Assembly (NCBI RefSeq): GCF_012163145.1
Contig: NZ_JAAVTX010000001.1
Coordinates: 558,001-622,000 of the forward strand
From: Falsiroseomonas frigidaquae
Lineage (GTDB): Bacteria > Pseudomonadota > Alphaproteobacteria > Acetobacterales > Acetobacteraceae
Length of the DNA: 64,000 nucleotides
Direction: 5' to 3'
Within the stretch, counting starts at the first letter, position 1. Each line of letters begins with the position of its first letter. The position numbers and the translations under genes are program-made. The notes under the pieces were generated by a model. That model searched no databases and had not been told where the DNA came from. It saw nothing but the letters and a program-made list of their open reading frames with translations. This document shows, piece by piece, positions 35,330 to 44,644 of this stretch.

Positions 35330-36010
35330 TCAGGCCTGCGCCCGGATCATGTAGCCGGCATTCCGCACCGTGTGGATCAGCGGCTTGTCGAAGCCCTTGT
35401 CCAGCTTGTGCCGCAGCCGGCTGACATGCACGTCGATCACGTTGGTCTGCGGGTCGAAATGGTAGTCCCACACCTTCTCCAGCAGCATGGTGCGGGTGAC
35501 CACCTGGCCGGCATGGCGCATCAGATGCTCCAGCAGGCGGAATTCGCGCGGCTGCACCTCGATCTTGCGGCCGGCGCGGGTCACGGTGCGCGACAGCAGG
35601 TCCAGCTCCAGATCGGCCACCTTCAGCCGCGTGGTCGGCACCTCGGCGGAGGGGCGGCGCCCCAGCGCCTCCACCCGCGCCAGCAATTCGGCGAAGGCGA
35701 AGGGCTTGGTGAGGTAGTCGTCGCCCCCGGCCTTCAGGCCCTTCACCCGCTCATCCACCGCGGTCAGGGCGGACAGGAACAGCACGGGGCAGCGGTTGCC
35801 CTGGCCGCGCAGCGTCTCCACCAGCCGCACGCCATCCACCCCGCCGGGCAGCATGCGGTCCAGCACCAGCACGTCGAATCCCTCGGACGCCGCCAGGAAC
35901 AGGCCGTCGCGGCCATTCGCGGCGTGTTCAACCGTATGCCCGGCCTCCTGCAACCCCTTCTTCACGAAGCGGGCGACTTCGACGTCGTCCTCCACCAGCA
36001 GGATCCGCAT
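35330..36010 (-). CDS. OmpR/PhoB-type response regulator
   Basis: A 226-residue regulator. The receiver domain starts MRILLVEDDVEVARF, with phospho-acceptor Asp51 (VLDRMLPGG) and Lys in DDYLTKPFAF. The winged-helix DNA-binding domain has EFRLLEHLMRHAGQVVTRTMLLEKVWDYHFDPQTNVIDVHVSRLRHKLD. That last segment is typical of CusR/QseB-like regulators of metal or envelope stress. It is the partner of the kinase downstream, and HtrA lies just upstream on the DNA. Confidence 0.95.
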   Translation of the reverse strand: MRILLVEDDVEVARFVKKGLQEAGHTVEHAANGRDGLFLAASEGFDVLVLDRMLPGGVDGVRLVETLRGQGNRCPVLFLSALTAVDERVKGLKAGGDDYLTKPFAFAELLARVEALGRRPSAEVPTTRLKVADLELDLLSRTVTRAGRKIEVQPREFRLLEHLMRHAGQVVTRTMLLEKVWDYHFDPQTNVIDVHVSRLRHKLDKGFDKPLIHTVRNAGYMIRAQA

Positions 36011-36168
36011 GGGTGTTCCAGTGCAATGCGCTAGATTTGAAGAATAGGGCGGGACGCCGCGCCGCGTCACCTGCCGCCATAGCGCATCAGGCATGGCCCG
36101 GCCGCAACCTCCGGGTCATGCCGATCGCCGTAAAACCCCGCCTGGGTTCGGCCGGGGGCGGCCCGCGA

Positions 36169-37263
36169 TCAGCCCTGCGGTTCCACCGGCCGCCGCCCGA
36201 CCTGCACGGGCAACTCCATCGGCCGCCCGTTGCGGAGGATGGACAGCCGCACCGTCTGCCCCGGCGGCACCGCGGCGATGCCCCGCACCAGCGCCCGGCT
36301 GGTATCCACCGCATCGCCGTTGATCGCCACCACCTGGTCGCCCTGCCGCAGCCCAGCGCGGGAGGCCGGGCTGCCCCGCACCACCCCCGCCACCAGCACG
36401 CCGCCGGCTGGCGCCGCGCCGCGCCGCAGCGCGCCCGGCTCCGCCTCCGCATCCTGCACCGAGACGCCGAGCCAGCCGCGCTCCACCCGCCCGGTGCCGC
36501 GCAGCTGGTCGATCACGCCGCGCGCCAGGTCCGACGGCACCGCGAAGCCGATGCCGGCGGAGGCGCCGGAAGGGGAATAGATGGCCGTGTTGATGCCGAT
36601 CACCTCGCCAGCCATGTTGAACAGCGGCCCGCCGGAATTGCCCGGATTGATCGGCGCATCGGTCTGGATGAAGTCGTCGAACGGCCCCGCCCCGATCTCC
36701 CGCCCGCGGGCGGAGACGATGCCGGAGGTGATGGAGCCGCCGAGCCCGAAGGGGTTGCCCGCCGCCAGCACCCAATTGCCCACCCGCAGCGCCGCGGAAC
36801 TGCCCCAGCTCAGCGCCGGCAGCGCGCCCTGCGCCTCGATCCGCAGCAGAGCGAGGTCGGTCAGCTCATCCATCCCGACCAGGCGCGCGGGGTATTCCTG
36901 GCCGTTCTGGAAGGTGACCTGCACCCGGCTGGCATTGCCGATGACGTGGTTGTTGGTGACCAGCAGGCCGGAGGGATCGATGACGAAGCCCGACCCCGCA
37001 CCCATCACCTGCGGGCCACGGCCGCGCTGCCGGTCGCGGAAATAGCGCTCGAAGGGTGTGCCGCGCAGTTCTGGGGGAATCTCGCGCGCCTCGGAGGTGA
37101 CGGAGATGCTGACCACCGCCGGCAGCACCCGCTCCGCCAGATCGGCGAAATCGGGCAGCGCCAGCAGCGCGCCCCGTTGCGCCTGGGCGGGCGGCGCGGC
37201 GCAACCGAACAGCGGCAGCAGGGCAAGGCCGGCGAAGGCGCGGCGGGGAAGCGCGTGGGACAT
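36169..37263 (-). CDS. Periplasmic HtrA/DegP-type serine protease
   Basis: A 364-residue trypsin-like protease with the triad His106 (TNNHVIG), Asp136 (DELTDLALL) and Ser210 (PGNSGGPLF), followed by one PDZ domain (RGWLGVSVQD ... SPASRAGLRQGDQVVAINGDAV). The N-terminus (MSHALPRRAFAGLALLPLFGCAAP) has twin Arg and a lipobox-like LFGC, so it may be lipid-anchored. Only one PDZ makes it DegS-like in layout. Its neighbour is an envelope-type two-component system. Confidence 0.94.
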   Translation of the reverse strand: MSHALPRRAFAGLALLPLFGCAAPPAQAQRGALLALPDFADLAERVLPAVVSISVTSEAREIPPELRGTPFERYFRDRQRGRGPQVMGAGSGFVIDPSGLLVTNNHVIGNASRVQVTFQNGQEYPARLVGMDELTDLALLRIEAQGALPALSWGSSAALRVGNWVLAAGNPFGLGGSITSGIVSARGREIGAGPFDDFIQTDAPINPGNSGGPLFNMAGEVIGINTAIYSPSGASAGIGFAVPSDLARGVIDQLRGTGRVERGWLGVSVQDAEAEPGALRRGAAPAGGVLVAGVVRGSPASRAGLRQGDQVVAINGDAVDTSRALVRGIAAVPPGQTVRLSILRNGRPMELPVQVGRRPVEPQG

Positions 37264-37355
37264 GCGGACTCCGAAGCAAATGAGCACGGGGCGAGGGAGC
37301 ATATGGTTGCCCCTCAAGCGGGCGCCATGCCGGGCGACAGGTCAAGGGCCACGGA

Positions 37356-39830
37356 TCAGGTGGAGCGGGGCGGCGGTGGTTCCGCAGCCCAGGGTTCCTC
37401 CGGCCAGGGGTGGCGCGGGTAGCGGCCGCGCATGTCGCGCCGCACATCGGCCCAGGCGCCGCGCCAGAAGCCGGCGAGGTCCCCGGTGATGGCCACCGGC
37501 CGCTGCGCCGGGGACAGCAGCGCCACCTGCAGCGGCACCCGGCCGCCAGCCAGCGGCGGCAGGCGTTCCAGCCCGAACAGATGCTGCGCGCGGGCTTCCA
37601 GCGTCGGCACCTCCCGGTCGTAGTCGATGGCGGCGGAGCGGCCGGCCGGCAGGTCCAGCCGTGCCGGCAGCGCCGCATCCAGCCGCCGCTGCTGATCCCA
37701 GGGCAGCATGCCGCGCAGCACCGCGACCAGATCCAGCGCCTTCGCCTCCGCCAGCTTGGTACGGCCATGCAGATGCGGCGCCAGCCATTCGGCGGCCGTC
37801 GTGGCCAAGGCGGCGTCGGTGAGGTCGGGCCAGGCCTCGCCCTCGGCCTGGCGCATCCAGCCGATGCGCGCGCGCAGCTGCTTCGCGGCGTTGGACCAGT
37901 CCAGGTCGCGCAGCCCGCGTTCCGCCACGGCGGTCGCCAGGGCGGCGGCGATGGCGGCGGGGTCGGCACTGGGCTGGGCGTGGTCCTCCAGCACCAGGGG
38001 GCCGAACATCAGGCGGCGGCGGGCCAGCACGGCACCGGCGCGGGCATCGAAGGCGGCGCCCTCCACCCAGCGCAGCCGGTCGGGGAAGCGGGCCTCCAGC
38101 GCGGCGCGGTCCAGCGGCGCGGCCATGCGGATGCGTGCCTCGGTGCCCTGCAATTCCAGATCCGCCACGGCCAGCAGCGGCGCGCGGGACAGCGGATCGG
38201 TCGCGCCGAGCCGCGCACCCTGCCCCGAGGCCAGGCGGAAGGCGCCATCCATGCTGCCGCGTTTCGCCGCGATCCGGTCCGGGAACCCCGCCGCCAGCAG
38301 CGGCCCGGCGGCACCACCCGGCAGCGCCGACCCATGCAGCTTCAGCCGCCGCCGGTGCAGCGCCCCGGCACGGCGGATGCGCTGGATGGTCGGGCGGTCC
38401 GCATCCCGGTGGTCGCCGCCATGCAGCAATTCCAGGCGCAGGTTGATGTCGGCCGGCTGGTCCCGCCCCCGGATCGGGTCGCGTTCCTCCAGCAGCGCGG
38501 CGAGGTCGGCGGCCAGCGCCTTCTCTCCCTCATCCTCCGCGGCAAGCAGCATGCGCGCCAGCCGCGGATGCGTGCCCATCCGGGCCATGCCGCGCCCCAT
38601 GGCGGTGATGCGCCCCTGGCCATCCAGCGCATCCAGATCCGCCAGCAGCGCCCGCGCCGCGGCCAGCGCGCCGGCCGGCGGCGGATCGAGGAAGGGCAGG
38701 TCGGCCGGCGCCGCGCCCCAGGCGGCGCAGTCGAGCGCGAGGCCGGACAGCTCCGCCTCCAATATCTCGGGCCTGTCCTGCAGCGGCAGGCCGCGATGCA
38801 GCGCTTCCGACCACAGCCGTATCGCCACCCCCGGCGCGGTGCGCCCGGCGCGGCCGGCCCGCTGGTCCGCCGCCGCGCGGCTGATCCGCACGGTCGCCAG
38901 CCGCGCCAGGCCGGATGCCGGGTCCAGCCGCGGCGTGCGCCGGAAGCCGCCATCCACCACGATCCGCACGCCGGGCACGGTCAGCGAGGTTTCGGCGATC
39001 GAGGTCGCCAGCACCACTTTCCGGCGGTCCGACGGGTTCAGCGCCCGGTCCTGCTCGGCCGGCGGCAATTCGCCATGCAGCGGCAGCACCTCCGCCTCGA
39101 TGCCCGAGAGGCGCTCCGCGGTGCGGCGGATCTCGCCCCAGCCGGGCAGGAAGGCCAGCACGTCTCCGGGATGGGCCCGCAGAGCGTCGCGGATGGCGCC
39201 GGCCATGGCCTCCGGCAGGTCCCGCGCCTCCTTCAGGTCGCGCAGCCGGTGTTCCACCTGCACCGGCCAGGCACGACCGAGCGATTCGATCACCGGGCAA
39301 TCGCCCAGAAGGCCCCCAAGCAGGCCGACAAAGCGGGACACGTCGAGCGTGGCGGACATCGCCAGCAGCCGCAGTTCCGGCCGCAGCGCCCGCTGCATGT
39401 CGAGGCAGAAGGCGAGCGCCAGGTCGGTGTCCAGGTTGCGCTCATGCGCCTCGTCGAACAGCACGGCGGCCACCCCTTCCAGCGAGGGGTCGGATTGCAG
39501 CCGGCGCACCAGCAGCCCCTCCGTCACCACCTCCACCCGGGTGCGGTCGGAGACCATGCGATCCAGCCGCGTCGCCAGGCCGATGGTGCCGCCGGGCTGA
39601 CCCTCCCCCAGCAGATCCGCCATGCGCCGGGCGGCGGCCCGCGCCGCCACGCGCCGCGGCTCCAGCACCAGGATCTTCCCGACGGCCCAGGGTTCCTGCA
39701 TCAGCGCAAGCGGCGCCAGCGTGGTCTTGCCGGCGCCGGGAGGGGCCACCAGCACGGCGTTGGAGCCCGCGCGGAGTGCCGCCGTCAGGCGCGGCAGGGC
39801 TTCGGTGACAGGCAATTCGGGAAGCATCAT
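37356..39830 (-). CDS. hrpB: ATP-dependent helicase HrpB
   Basis: An 824-residue DEAH-box RNA helicase. Walker A is VAPPGAGKTTLAPLAL near residue 29, motif II is LFDEAHERNLDTDLALAF, motif III is LLAMSATLD, and motif VI is QRAGRAGRTAPGVAIRLW. The C-terminal HrpB domain ends with QRPVAITGDLAGFWRGAWADVRRDMRGRYPRHPWPE, which identifies HrpB rather than HrpA. The protein is of normal length and complete. Confidence 0.96.
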   Translation of the reverse strand: MMLPELPVTEALPRLTAALRAGSNAVLVAPPGAGKTTLAPLALMQEPWAVGKILVLEPRRVAARAAARRMADLLGEGQPGGTIGLATRLDRMVSDRTRVEVVTEGLLVRRLQSDPSLEGVAAVLFDEAHERNLDTDLALAFCLDMQRALRPELRLLAMSATLDVSRFVGLLGGLLGDCPVIESLGRAWPVQVEHRLRDLKEARDLPEAMAGAIRDALRAHPGDVLAFLPGWGEIRRTAERLSGIEAEVLPLHGELPPAEQDRALNPSDRRKVVLATSIAETSLTVPGVRIVVDGGFRRTPRLDPASGLARLATVRISRAAADQRAGRAGRTAPGVAIRLWSEALHRGLPLQDRPEILEAELSGLALDCAAWGAAPADLPFLDPPPAGALAAARALLADLDALDGQGRITAMGRGMARMGTHPRLARMLLAAEDEGEKALAADLAALLEERDPIRGRDQPADINLRLELLHGGDHRDADRPTIQRIRRAGALHRRRLKLHGSALPGGAAGPLLAAGFPDRIAAKRGSMDGAFRLASGQGARLGATDPLSRAPLLAVADLELQGTEARIRMAAPLDRAALEARFPDRLRWVEGAAFDARAGAVLARRRLMFGPLVLEDHAQPSADPAAIAAALATAVAERGLRDLDWSNAAKQLRARIGWMRQAEGEAWPDLTDAALATTAAEWLAPHLHGRTKLAEAKALDLVAVLRGMLPWDQQRRLDAALPARLDLPAGRSAAIDYDREVPTLEARAQHLFGLERLPPLAGGRVPLQVALLSPAQRPVAITGDLAGFWRGAWADVRRDMRGRYPRHPWPEEPWAAEPPPPRST

Positions 39831-40017
39831 CGGCGCTGCCTACGACGCCGCGAAACATATGTCACATGATGTGTCACGGCCGGCGCCCACCGCGCAGCAA
39901 TCGGACTGACGGTGAAGCAATCATTACGATTACATCCGGCGTGCGAAATTCCCCGGCAAGGTTTGCCGGGCAGAAGGGCCCCACGACGCGCTGCCGCCGC
40001 GTCCAAGGACCAGGTCC

Positions 40018-40773
40018 ATGTACGCCGCCCTGCCCCGCCTGCTCATCCTCATCCTTGTCGCCCTGCCGGGTCTCGCGGCGGCGCAGGGCGCCCAGCCCGC
40101 GACCGGGCCGATGTGCCGTGCGGAATGCGACCGGATGGCTGCCACCCGGGTGGGCGGCGCCACCCAGCAGGCGGTGCAGGCCTGCGCCATTCGCTGCGCC
40201 GCGACGCAGGCCCATCTGAACAGCCAGGCCGCACGAGGCACCACCCGCGCCCCGGACTGGGTCACCAGCCGGCCCACCGGCCGCACCCCGGACCGGGCCG
40301 CCAGAAGCGGCCGGCCGGCGCACCAGGACCACCGCGCGTCCCGGCCTGCCTCGGCGCGGCCGCCAATCCAGCCCACCAGCACCCGGTCCAGCACCCAGCC
40401 TGGCACCCAGCCCGGCACCGGCCACGGCGCCATCTACGCCGCGCGCGCCCCCTCCGCCGCCTTCGGCCTGGTGGTGGGCGAGCCGGACCGGATGGCGGCG
40501 CATCGCCGGGCCGAGCGCAGCTGCGCCGCCACCGGCCCGGGCTGCCGCATGCTGGCTGAGTTCACGGAGAGCTGCGCCGCCGCGGCGCAGGGCGTGCGGC
40601 GCAGCCAATGGGCGCTGTTCATGACCTCCGACCCCGCCTCCTACACCGTCACCTCGCTCTCCGCCGGCAGCGGGCGGACCAAGGGGCAGGCAGAACAGCA
40701 GGCGGTGGCCGAGTGCCGGGCGCGCGACCCGATGGCCACCTGCCGCATCGCCGCCTCCGCCTGCCGCGGCTGA
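40018..40773 (+). CDS. Secreted DUF4189 domain protein
   Basis: A 251-residue exported protein with a signal peptide (LLILILVALPGLAAAQGAQ) and a small Cys-containing segment (MCRAECDRM ... CAIRCAATQ). A low-complexity linker (STRSSTQPGTQPGTG) follows. The C-terminal DUF4189 domain (GHGAIYAARAPSAAFGLV ... ERSCAATGPGCRMLAEF ... KGQAEQQAVAECRARD) has paired cysteines. DUF4189 has no known activity. It diverges from hrpB; the 187 bases between them should hold both promoters. Confidence 0.85.
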   Translation: MYAALPRLLILILVALPGLAAAQGAQPATGPMCRAECDRMAATRVGGATQQAVQACAIRCAATQAHLNSQAARGTTRAPDWVTSRPTGRTPDRAARSGRPAHQDHRASRPASARPPIQPTSTRSSTQPGTQPGTGHGAIYAARAPSAAFGLVVGEPDRMAAHRRAERSCAATGPGCRMLAEFTESCAAAAQGVRRSQWALFMTSDPASYTVTSLSAGSGRTKGQAEQQAVAECRARDPMATCRIAASACRG

Positions 40774-40831
40774 TTGCCGGGACCGCCGGCGCCCCGTAGC
40801 GTCGGCCGGCCCTGGTAGAGGACCGCACCCG

Positions 40832-41770
40832 ATGAAGCTGCCCAGCCACAGCCGCTACGCACCCAGCGCCATCCCCACCCGCCCCACCTATCGCTGGCCG
40901 AATGGCGCGAGCCTGGCCGTGGTGGTCTGCAACAACATCGAGCATTTCGCCTATCGCGCCGGAATGGGCAGCGACAGCGCGCAGCCCAACGCACCGCAAT
41001 CCTTCCGCAACTACGCCTGGCGTGACTACGGCAACCGCGTCGGCCTGTGGAACATGCTGGAGATGCTGGACGAGCTGCAGATTCCCAGCGCCCACAACGT
41101 CAACAGCGCCGCGCTGGACTACATGCCGGAGATCGCGGAAGCGCTGCGCAAGCGCGGCGACGAATTCATCGGCCACGGCCGCAGCAACGCCGAGCGCCAG
41201 GACACGATGTGGGAGGAGGATGAGCGCCGCCTGATCATCGAGACCCGCGACGCCATCACGCGTCATGCCGGCGTGGCGCCCACGGGCTGGCTCGGCCCCT
41301 ATCTCGCGCAGAGTCACGTCACCCTCGACCTGCTGCGGGAGGAAGGCTTTCGCTACATGATGGACCTGCCGGCGGATGACCAGCCGTTCTGGATGGCGAC
41401 GCGCGCCGGGCCGATCCTGTCCGTGCCCTATTCGATCGAGCTGAACGACAGCCCTGCAATGGTGTTCCGCCAGCACAGCGGCCGCGAATTCGCCGACATG
41501 ATCGTCGACCAGTTCGATGAGATGCTGGAGCAGTCGGCGCGAAGGCCGCTGGTGTGCAGCGTGGTGCTGCACACCTTCGTCGTCGGCCAACCCTTCCGCC
41601 TGCGCCCCCTGCGCGCCGCGCTGCGCCACATCCTGGGCCATCGCGACCGCATCTGGCTGTGCCGGCCGGGCGAGCTGGCGGCCTATGCCGCCGGGCTGCC
41701 GCGCGGCGTGGTGCCGGGCTCGGAGATGCTGGACTCCGAGATGCCGGGTCCAGAGATGCTGGGCGGCTAG
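40832..41770 (+). CDS. Polysaccharide deacetylase family protein (PuuE-like)
   Basis: A 312-residue NodB-fold hydrolase of the kind used on allantoin, peptidoglycan-like or amide substrates. YRWPNGASLAVVVCNNIEHF, YAWRDYGNRVGLWNMLEMLDE and EFIGHGRSNAERQ fit the family's allantoinase/PuuE branch, where the metal site is often altered. The C-terminus has a short repeat, GSEMLDSEMPGPEMLGG. It follows the DUF4189 gene by 58 bases and converges on the exporter cluster, overlapping it by three bases. Substrate unknown. Confidence 0.88.
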   Translation: MKLPSHSRYAPSAIPTRPTYRWPNGASLAVVVCNNIEHFAYRAGMGSDSAQPNAPQSFRNYAWRDYGNRVGLWNMLEMLDELQIPSAHNVNSAALDYMPEIAEALRKRGDEFIGHGRSNAERQDTMWEEDERRLIIETRDAITRHAGVAPTGWLGPYLAQSHVTLDLLREEGFRYMMDLPADDQPFWMATRAGPILSVPYSIELNDSPAMVFRQHSGREFADMIVDQFDEMLEQSARRPLVCSVVLHTFVVGQPFRLRPLRAALRHILGHRDRIWLCRPGELAAYAAGLPRGVVPGSEMLDSEMPGPEMLGG

Positions 41771-44643
41771 GCCGCCCGCAGCTCCGCCCCGCCATCCAAG
41801 ATGCCGCGCGCCACCAGCGCGTCGAAGCTGCCGGAATGGGCGACCTTGCCGCGCTCGATCACCAGGATGCGGTCGGCGCCGCGGATCGTCTCCAGCCGGT
41901 GCGCGATGACGATGCGCGTGCAGGTCAGCGATGCCAGGGTCCGCGTGGTGACCGCCTGCGTCGCAGGGTCCAGCGCGCTGGTCGCCTCGTCCAGGATCAG
42001 CACATCCGGCTTGTTCACCAACGCGCGCGCCAGCAGCAGGCGCTGCACCTGGCCGCCCGAGAGCACATGCGCCGCATCGGCGATCGGGGTGCGCAGGCCG
42101 AGCGGCATGGCGCGCACGTCATCGGCGATGGCCGCCGCGGCCAGTGCCTGCCAGATCTGCGCCTCCGTCGCCTCGCTGAAGCCGCGCAGCACGTCCAGCA
42201 AAGCGCCGGGCGGCAGCTGCGCGCCCTGCAGCACCGTGCCGATGCGCCGCCGCAGCAGGCCGAGGTCGAGCGAGACCAGATCCTGCCGGTCGAATGTCAC
42301 GCTGCCGAAGCGGGCGCGTTCCAGCCCCAGCAGCAGCCGCACCAGCGTGGATTTGCCACAGCCGGACCGCCCGACGATGGCAACGAACTCGCCCGGCTCG
42401 ATCGACAGGTTCAGGCCGGAGAACAGCGGCGTATCGGCACCCTCATAGCCGAAGGCGACATTGGTCATGGCGATGCGGCCGGTCAGCCGGCCCGGATCGA
42501 TGCGCCCGGCCGTCGGTTCCGGCTGCGCCTGCAGCAGCGGCGCGGCGTAGCTGCGCATCGCATGCAGCGGGTAGAAGCCGGTGAAGGCCTGGCCCATGCC
42601 GTTGGCCGCGCCATTGGCGATCATGAAGGCCATCAGGAAGCCGACCACCGCGGCATTGTCGGGCGCGGCGCCGGACATGAACAGCAGGAACAGCAGCCCG
42701 ACGCCGAAGAAGGACAGGAAGGCGGCGGCGGAGGCCAGCCAGGTGTCGATATGCTCCTCCACCAGCTTGGTGCGGCGCATGCCGATGAAGCGTTCCGCCC
42801 AGGCGCCCAGCAGCCGGTGTTCCACGCCGGCCAGCCGCAGCTTGGTGATGCCGCCCACCGCCTCGATCGCCAGGCTATCCGCCTGCCCCGAAAGCTGCTG
42901 CCCGGTCTGCTGCACGCGGGATTTCAGGATGCCGCCGACCACCGCGATGCCGAGCTGCACCGCCAGGATGCCCAGCGCCACCAGCGCCGCGATGGCGTGG
43001 TACATGAACAGCATGGCCATGGAGGTGGCCAGCGCCGCGCCATAGCCCAGCATGGAAAGCCGGAAGCCCTGCGCGCCGAGCGGCAGGGACAGCGCCACGT
43101 TCAGCCGGGACGATATCTCGGATGGCGTGAATTTGCGCAGCACCGGCATCGGCAGCCGCAGCAGCCGGTCCCACAGACCCGCATGCAGCGGCGCTTCCGC
43201 CGTGGCCGTCAGCCGGTGCTTGGCGATGTCGCCCGCCATCTGCACCACGAAATTGGCCGCGCCGACGCAGGCCAGCGCGATGCCCAGCTCCACCAGGCCC
43301 ATCCGGTTGCCGCCCGGAATCAGCGACCCGGTGGCGAAGGACATGGCGATCGGCATGCCAAGCCCGAGGAAGGCACCGAGCAGCGCCGCGCCCAGCGCCA
43401 GACCGCGGTCGCCGCGATTGGGCAGCACGAAGCGGCCGAGATCGGCCACCGTCAGCTGCTGGTCCGACAGCGGCTCGATCATCGTCCAGGCGCGCAGCGC
43501 CAGGCGCTCGGCCAGCGCCGCGGTCATCGGCTGCGCGGCGGTACCGAAGCCCTGCAGCAGGTAGCCGCCCTTGCGCGGCAGCAGCGCCACCGGCTCGCCA
43601 TCATCCAGATGGCCCAGCAGCGGGCCGAGGTCGCGCTGCCACCATTCCGCCGGCAGCGCCACGGGCCGCAGCCGCAGGCCGGAGGCGCGGGCGATCTCGT
43701 CCATGGTCGGCGGGGTGTCGATGTCCTGCTCCCGCAGCCGGGTCGGGCGCTGGATGCGCGGGCGCATGCGGGCCGCCTTCGCCACCGCGACCATCGCCTG
43801 GAACAGCGGCTCCGCCGGCCCGGCTTCCACCGGCTTGGCGGCCAGTTGCGGCGCCGGCGCGTGCAGCAGCGCGGCGGCCAGTTCCGTGGTGCGCTGCGCG
43901 CCTTCCGCATCATGCTGGGCGCGCTGGCCCAGCCGGCCGCTTTCGTCGATCTCGGCCAGGCTGCGCAGCCCCGGCAGCATGGCGACGCAGGCATCGGTGA
44001 AGGCGGTGATACCCTCCACCGCCTCCGCCAGCAGGGAAGGTGGCGGCGCGCTGAGCACCAGCGCATCCAGCTCCGTGCCGCCGATCAGCCAGGCCTCCGG
44101 CGGCAAGGGCAGCAGGCCGCCCACCGGCTCCAGCCCGAGCAGCATGCCGCAGCCCGGCGGCAGTTCCAGCCACACACCCTCCCCGCGCGCCGTGGCGGAT
44201 TGGCCCTCGGCGAGGTGCAGGCGGCGGCCCGGGCGGGCGACCTTGTCGATGTTGGAGGGGCGCCACAGCCGCGCGCCCATGCCACCGGCCAGCGCCGAGG
44301 CCCAGAGCTGCATCGCATCGACCAGCGCCTGGTGCCCGCCCAGCGCCGAGAGCTGTGGCAGCCGCCGCAGCCGGGCCCCGGCGGCCGGGCGCAGCACCAG
44401 GCATTCCAGATCCGGCCCGTGGCCGACCACCAGGGTGCCGGCGCGGATGCGGCCGATGAACATGTGGGGACCGGGCGGCGCCTGGCCGGGTTCCCAATCA
44501 TCCAGCCCGCCCTGGGCCGCGAAGATGTCGGCTTCGCCGGCCTCCAGCAGCCAGAAGGCACCGGGTTCCCCCAGGCTGCGCGGCGGCTGCTGGAAATGCG
44601 GGTCGGGCTGGCCGGGCAGGTCGGGCGGTACGAAGGCGTCCAT
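41767..44643 (-). CDS. NHLM-type exporter, permease/ATPase subunit without peptidase
   Basis: A 958-residue ABC transporter half. About 400 N-terminal residues form a regulatory part typical of the second NHLM exporter subunit (WLLEAGEADIFA, FIGRIRAGTLVVGHGPD). Then come six helices (about 400-680) and an ATPase domain with Walker A GRSGCGKSTLV (near 756), signature LSGGQVQRLLLARAL (near 861) and Walker B VLILDEATSALD (near 884). It starts one base after the C39-ABC gene and is last in the cluster. It is expected to pair with that subunit in the inner membrane. Confidence 0.9.
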   Translation of the reverse strand: MDAFVPPDLPGQPDPHFQQPPRSLGEPGAFWLLEAGEADIFAAQGGLDDWEPGQAPPGPHMFIGRIRAGTLVVGHGPDLECLVLRPAAGARLRRLPQLSALGGHQALVDAMQLWASALAGGMGARLWRPSNIDKVARPGRRLHLAEGQSATARGEGVWLELPPGCGMLLGLEPVGGLLPLPPEAWLIGGTELDALVLSAPPPSLLAEAVEGITAFTDACVAMLPGLRSLAEIDESGRLGQRAQHDAEGAQRTTELAAALLHAPAPQLAAKPVEAGPAEPLFQAMVAVAKAARMRPRIQRPTRLREQDIDTPPTMDEIARASGLRLRPVALPAEWWQRDLGPLLGHLDDGEPVALLPRKGGYLLQGFGTAAQPMTAALAERLALRAWTMIEPLSDQQLTVADLGRFVLPNRGDRGLALGAALLGAFLGLGMPIAMSFATGSLIPGGNRMGLVELGIALACVGAANFVVQMAGDIAKHRLTATAEAPLHAGLWDRLLRLPMPVLRKFTPSEISSRLNVALSLPLGAQGFRLSMLGYGAALATSMAMLFMYHAIAALVALGILAVQLGIAVVGGILKSRVQQTGQQLSGQADSLAIEAVGGITKLRLAGVEHRLLGAWAERFIGMRRTKLVEEHIDTWLASAAAFLSFFGVGLLFLLFMSGAAPDNAAVVGFLMAFMIANGAANGMGQAFTGFYPLHAMRSYAAPLLQAQPEPTAGRIDPGRLTGRIAMTNVAFGYEGADTPLFSGLNLSIEPGEFVAIVGRSGCGKSTLVRLLLGLERARFGSVTFDRQDLVSLDLGLLRRRIGTVLQGAQLPPGALLDVLRGFSEATEAQIWQALAAAAIADDVRAMPLGLRTPIADAAHVLSGGQVQRLLLARALVNKPDVLILDEATSALDPATQAVTTRTLASLTCTRIVIAHRLETIRGADRILVIERGKVAHSGSFDALVARGILDGGAELRAA

Positions 44644-44644
44644 C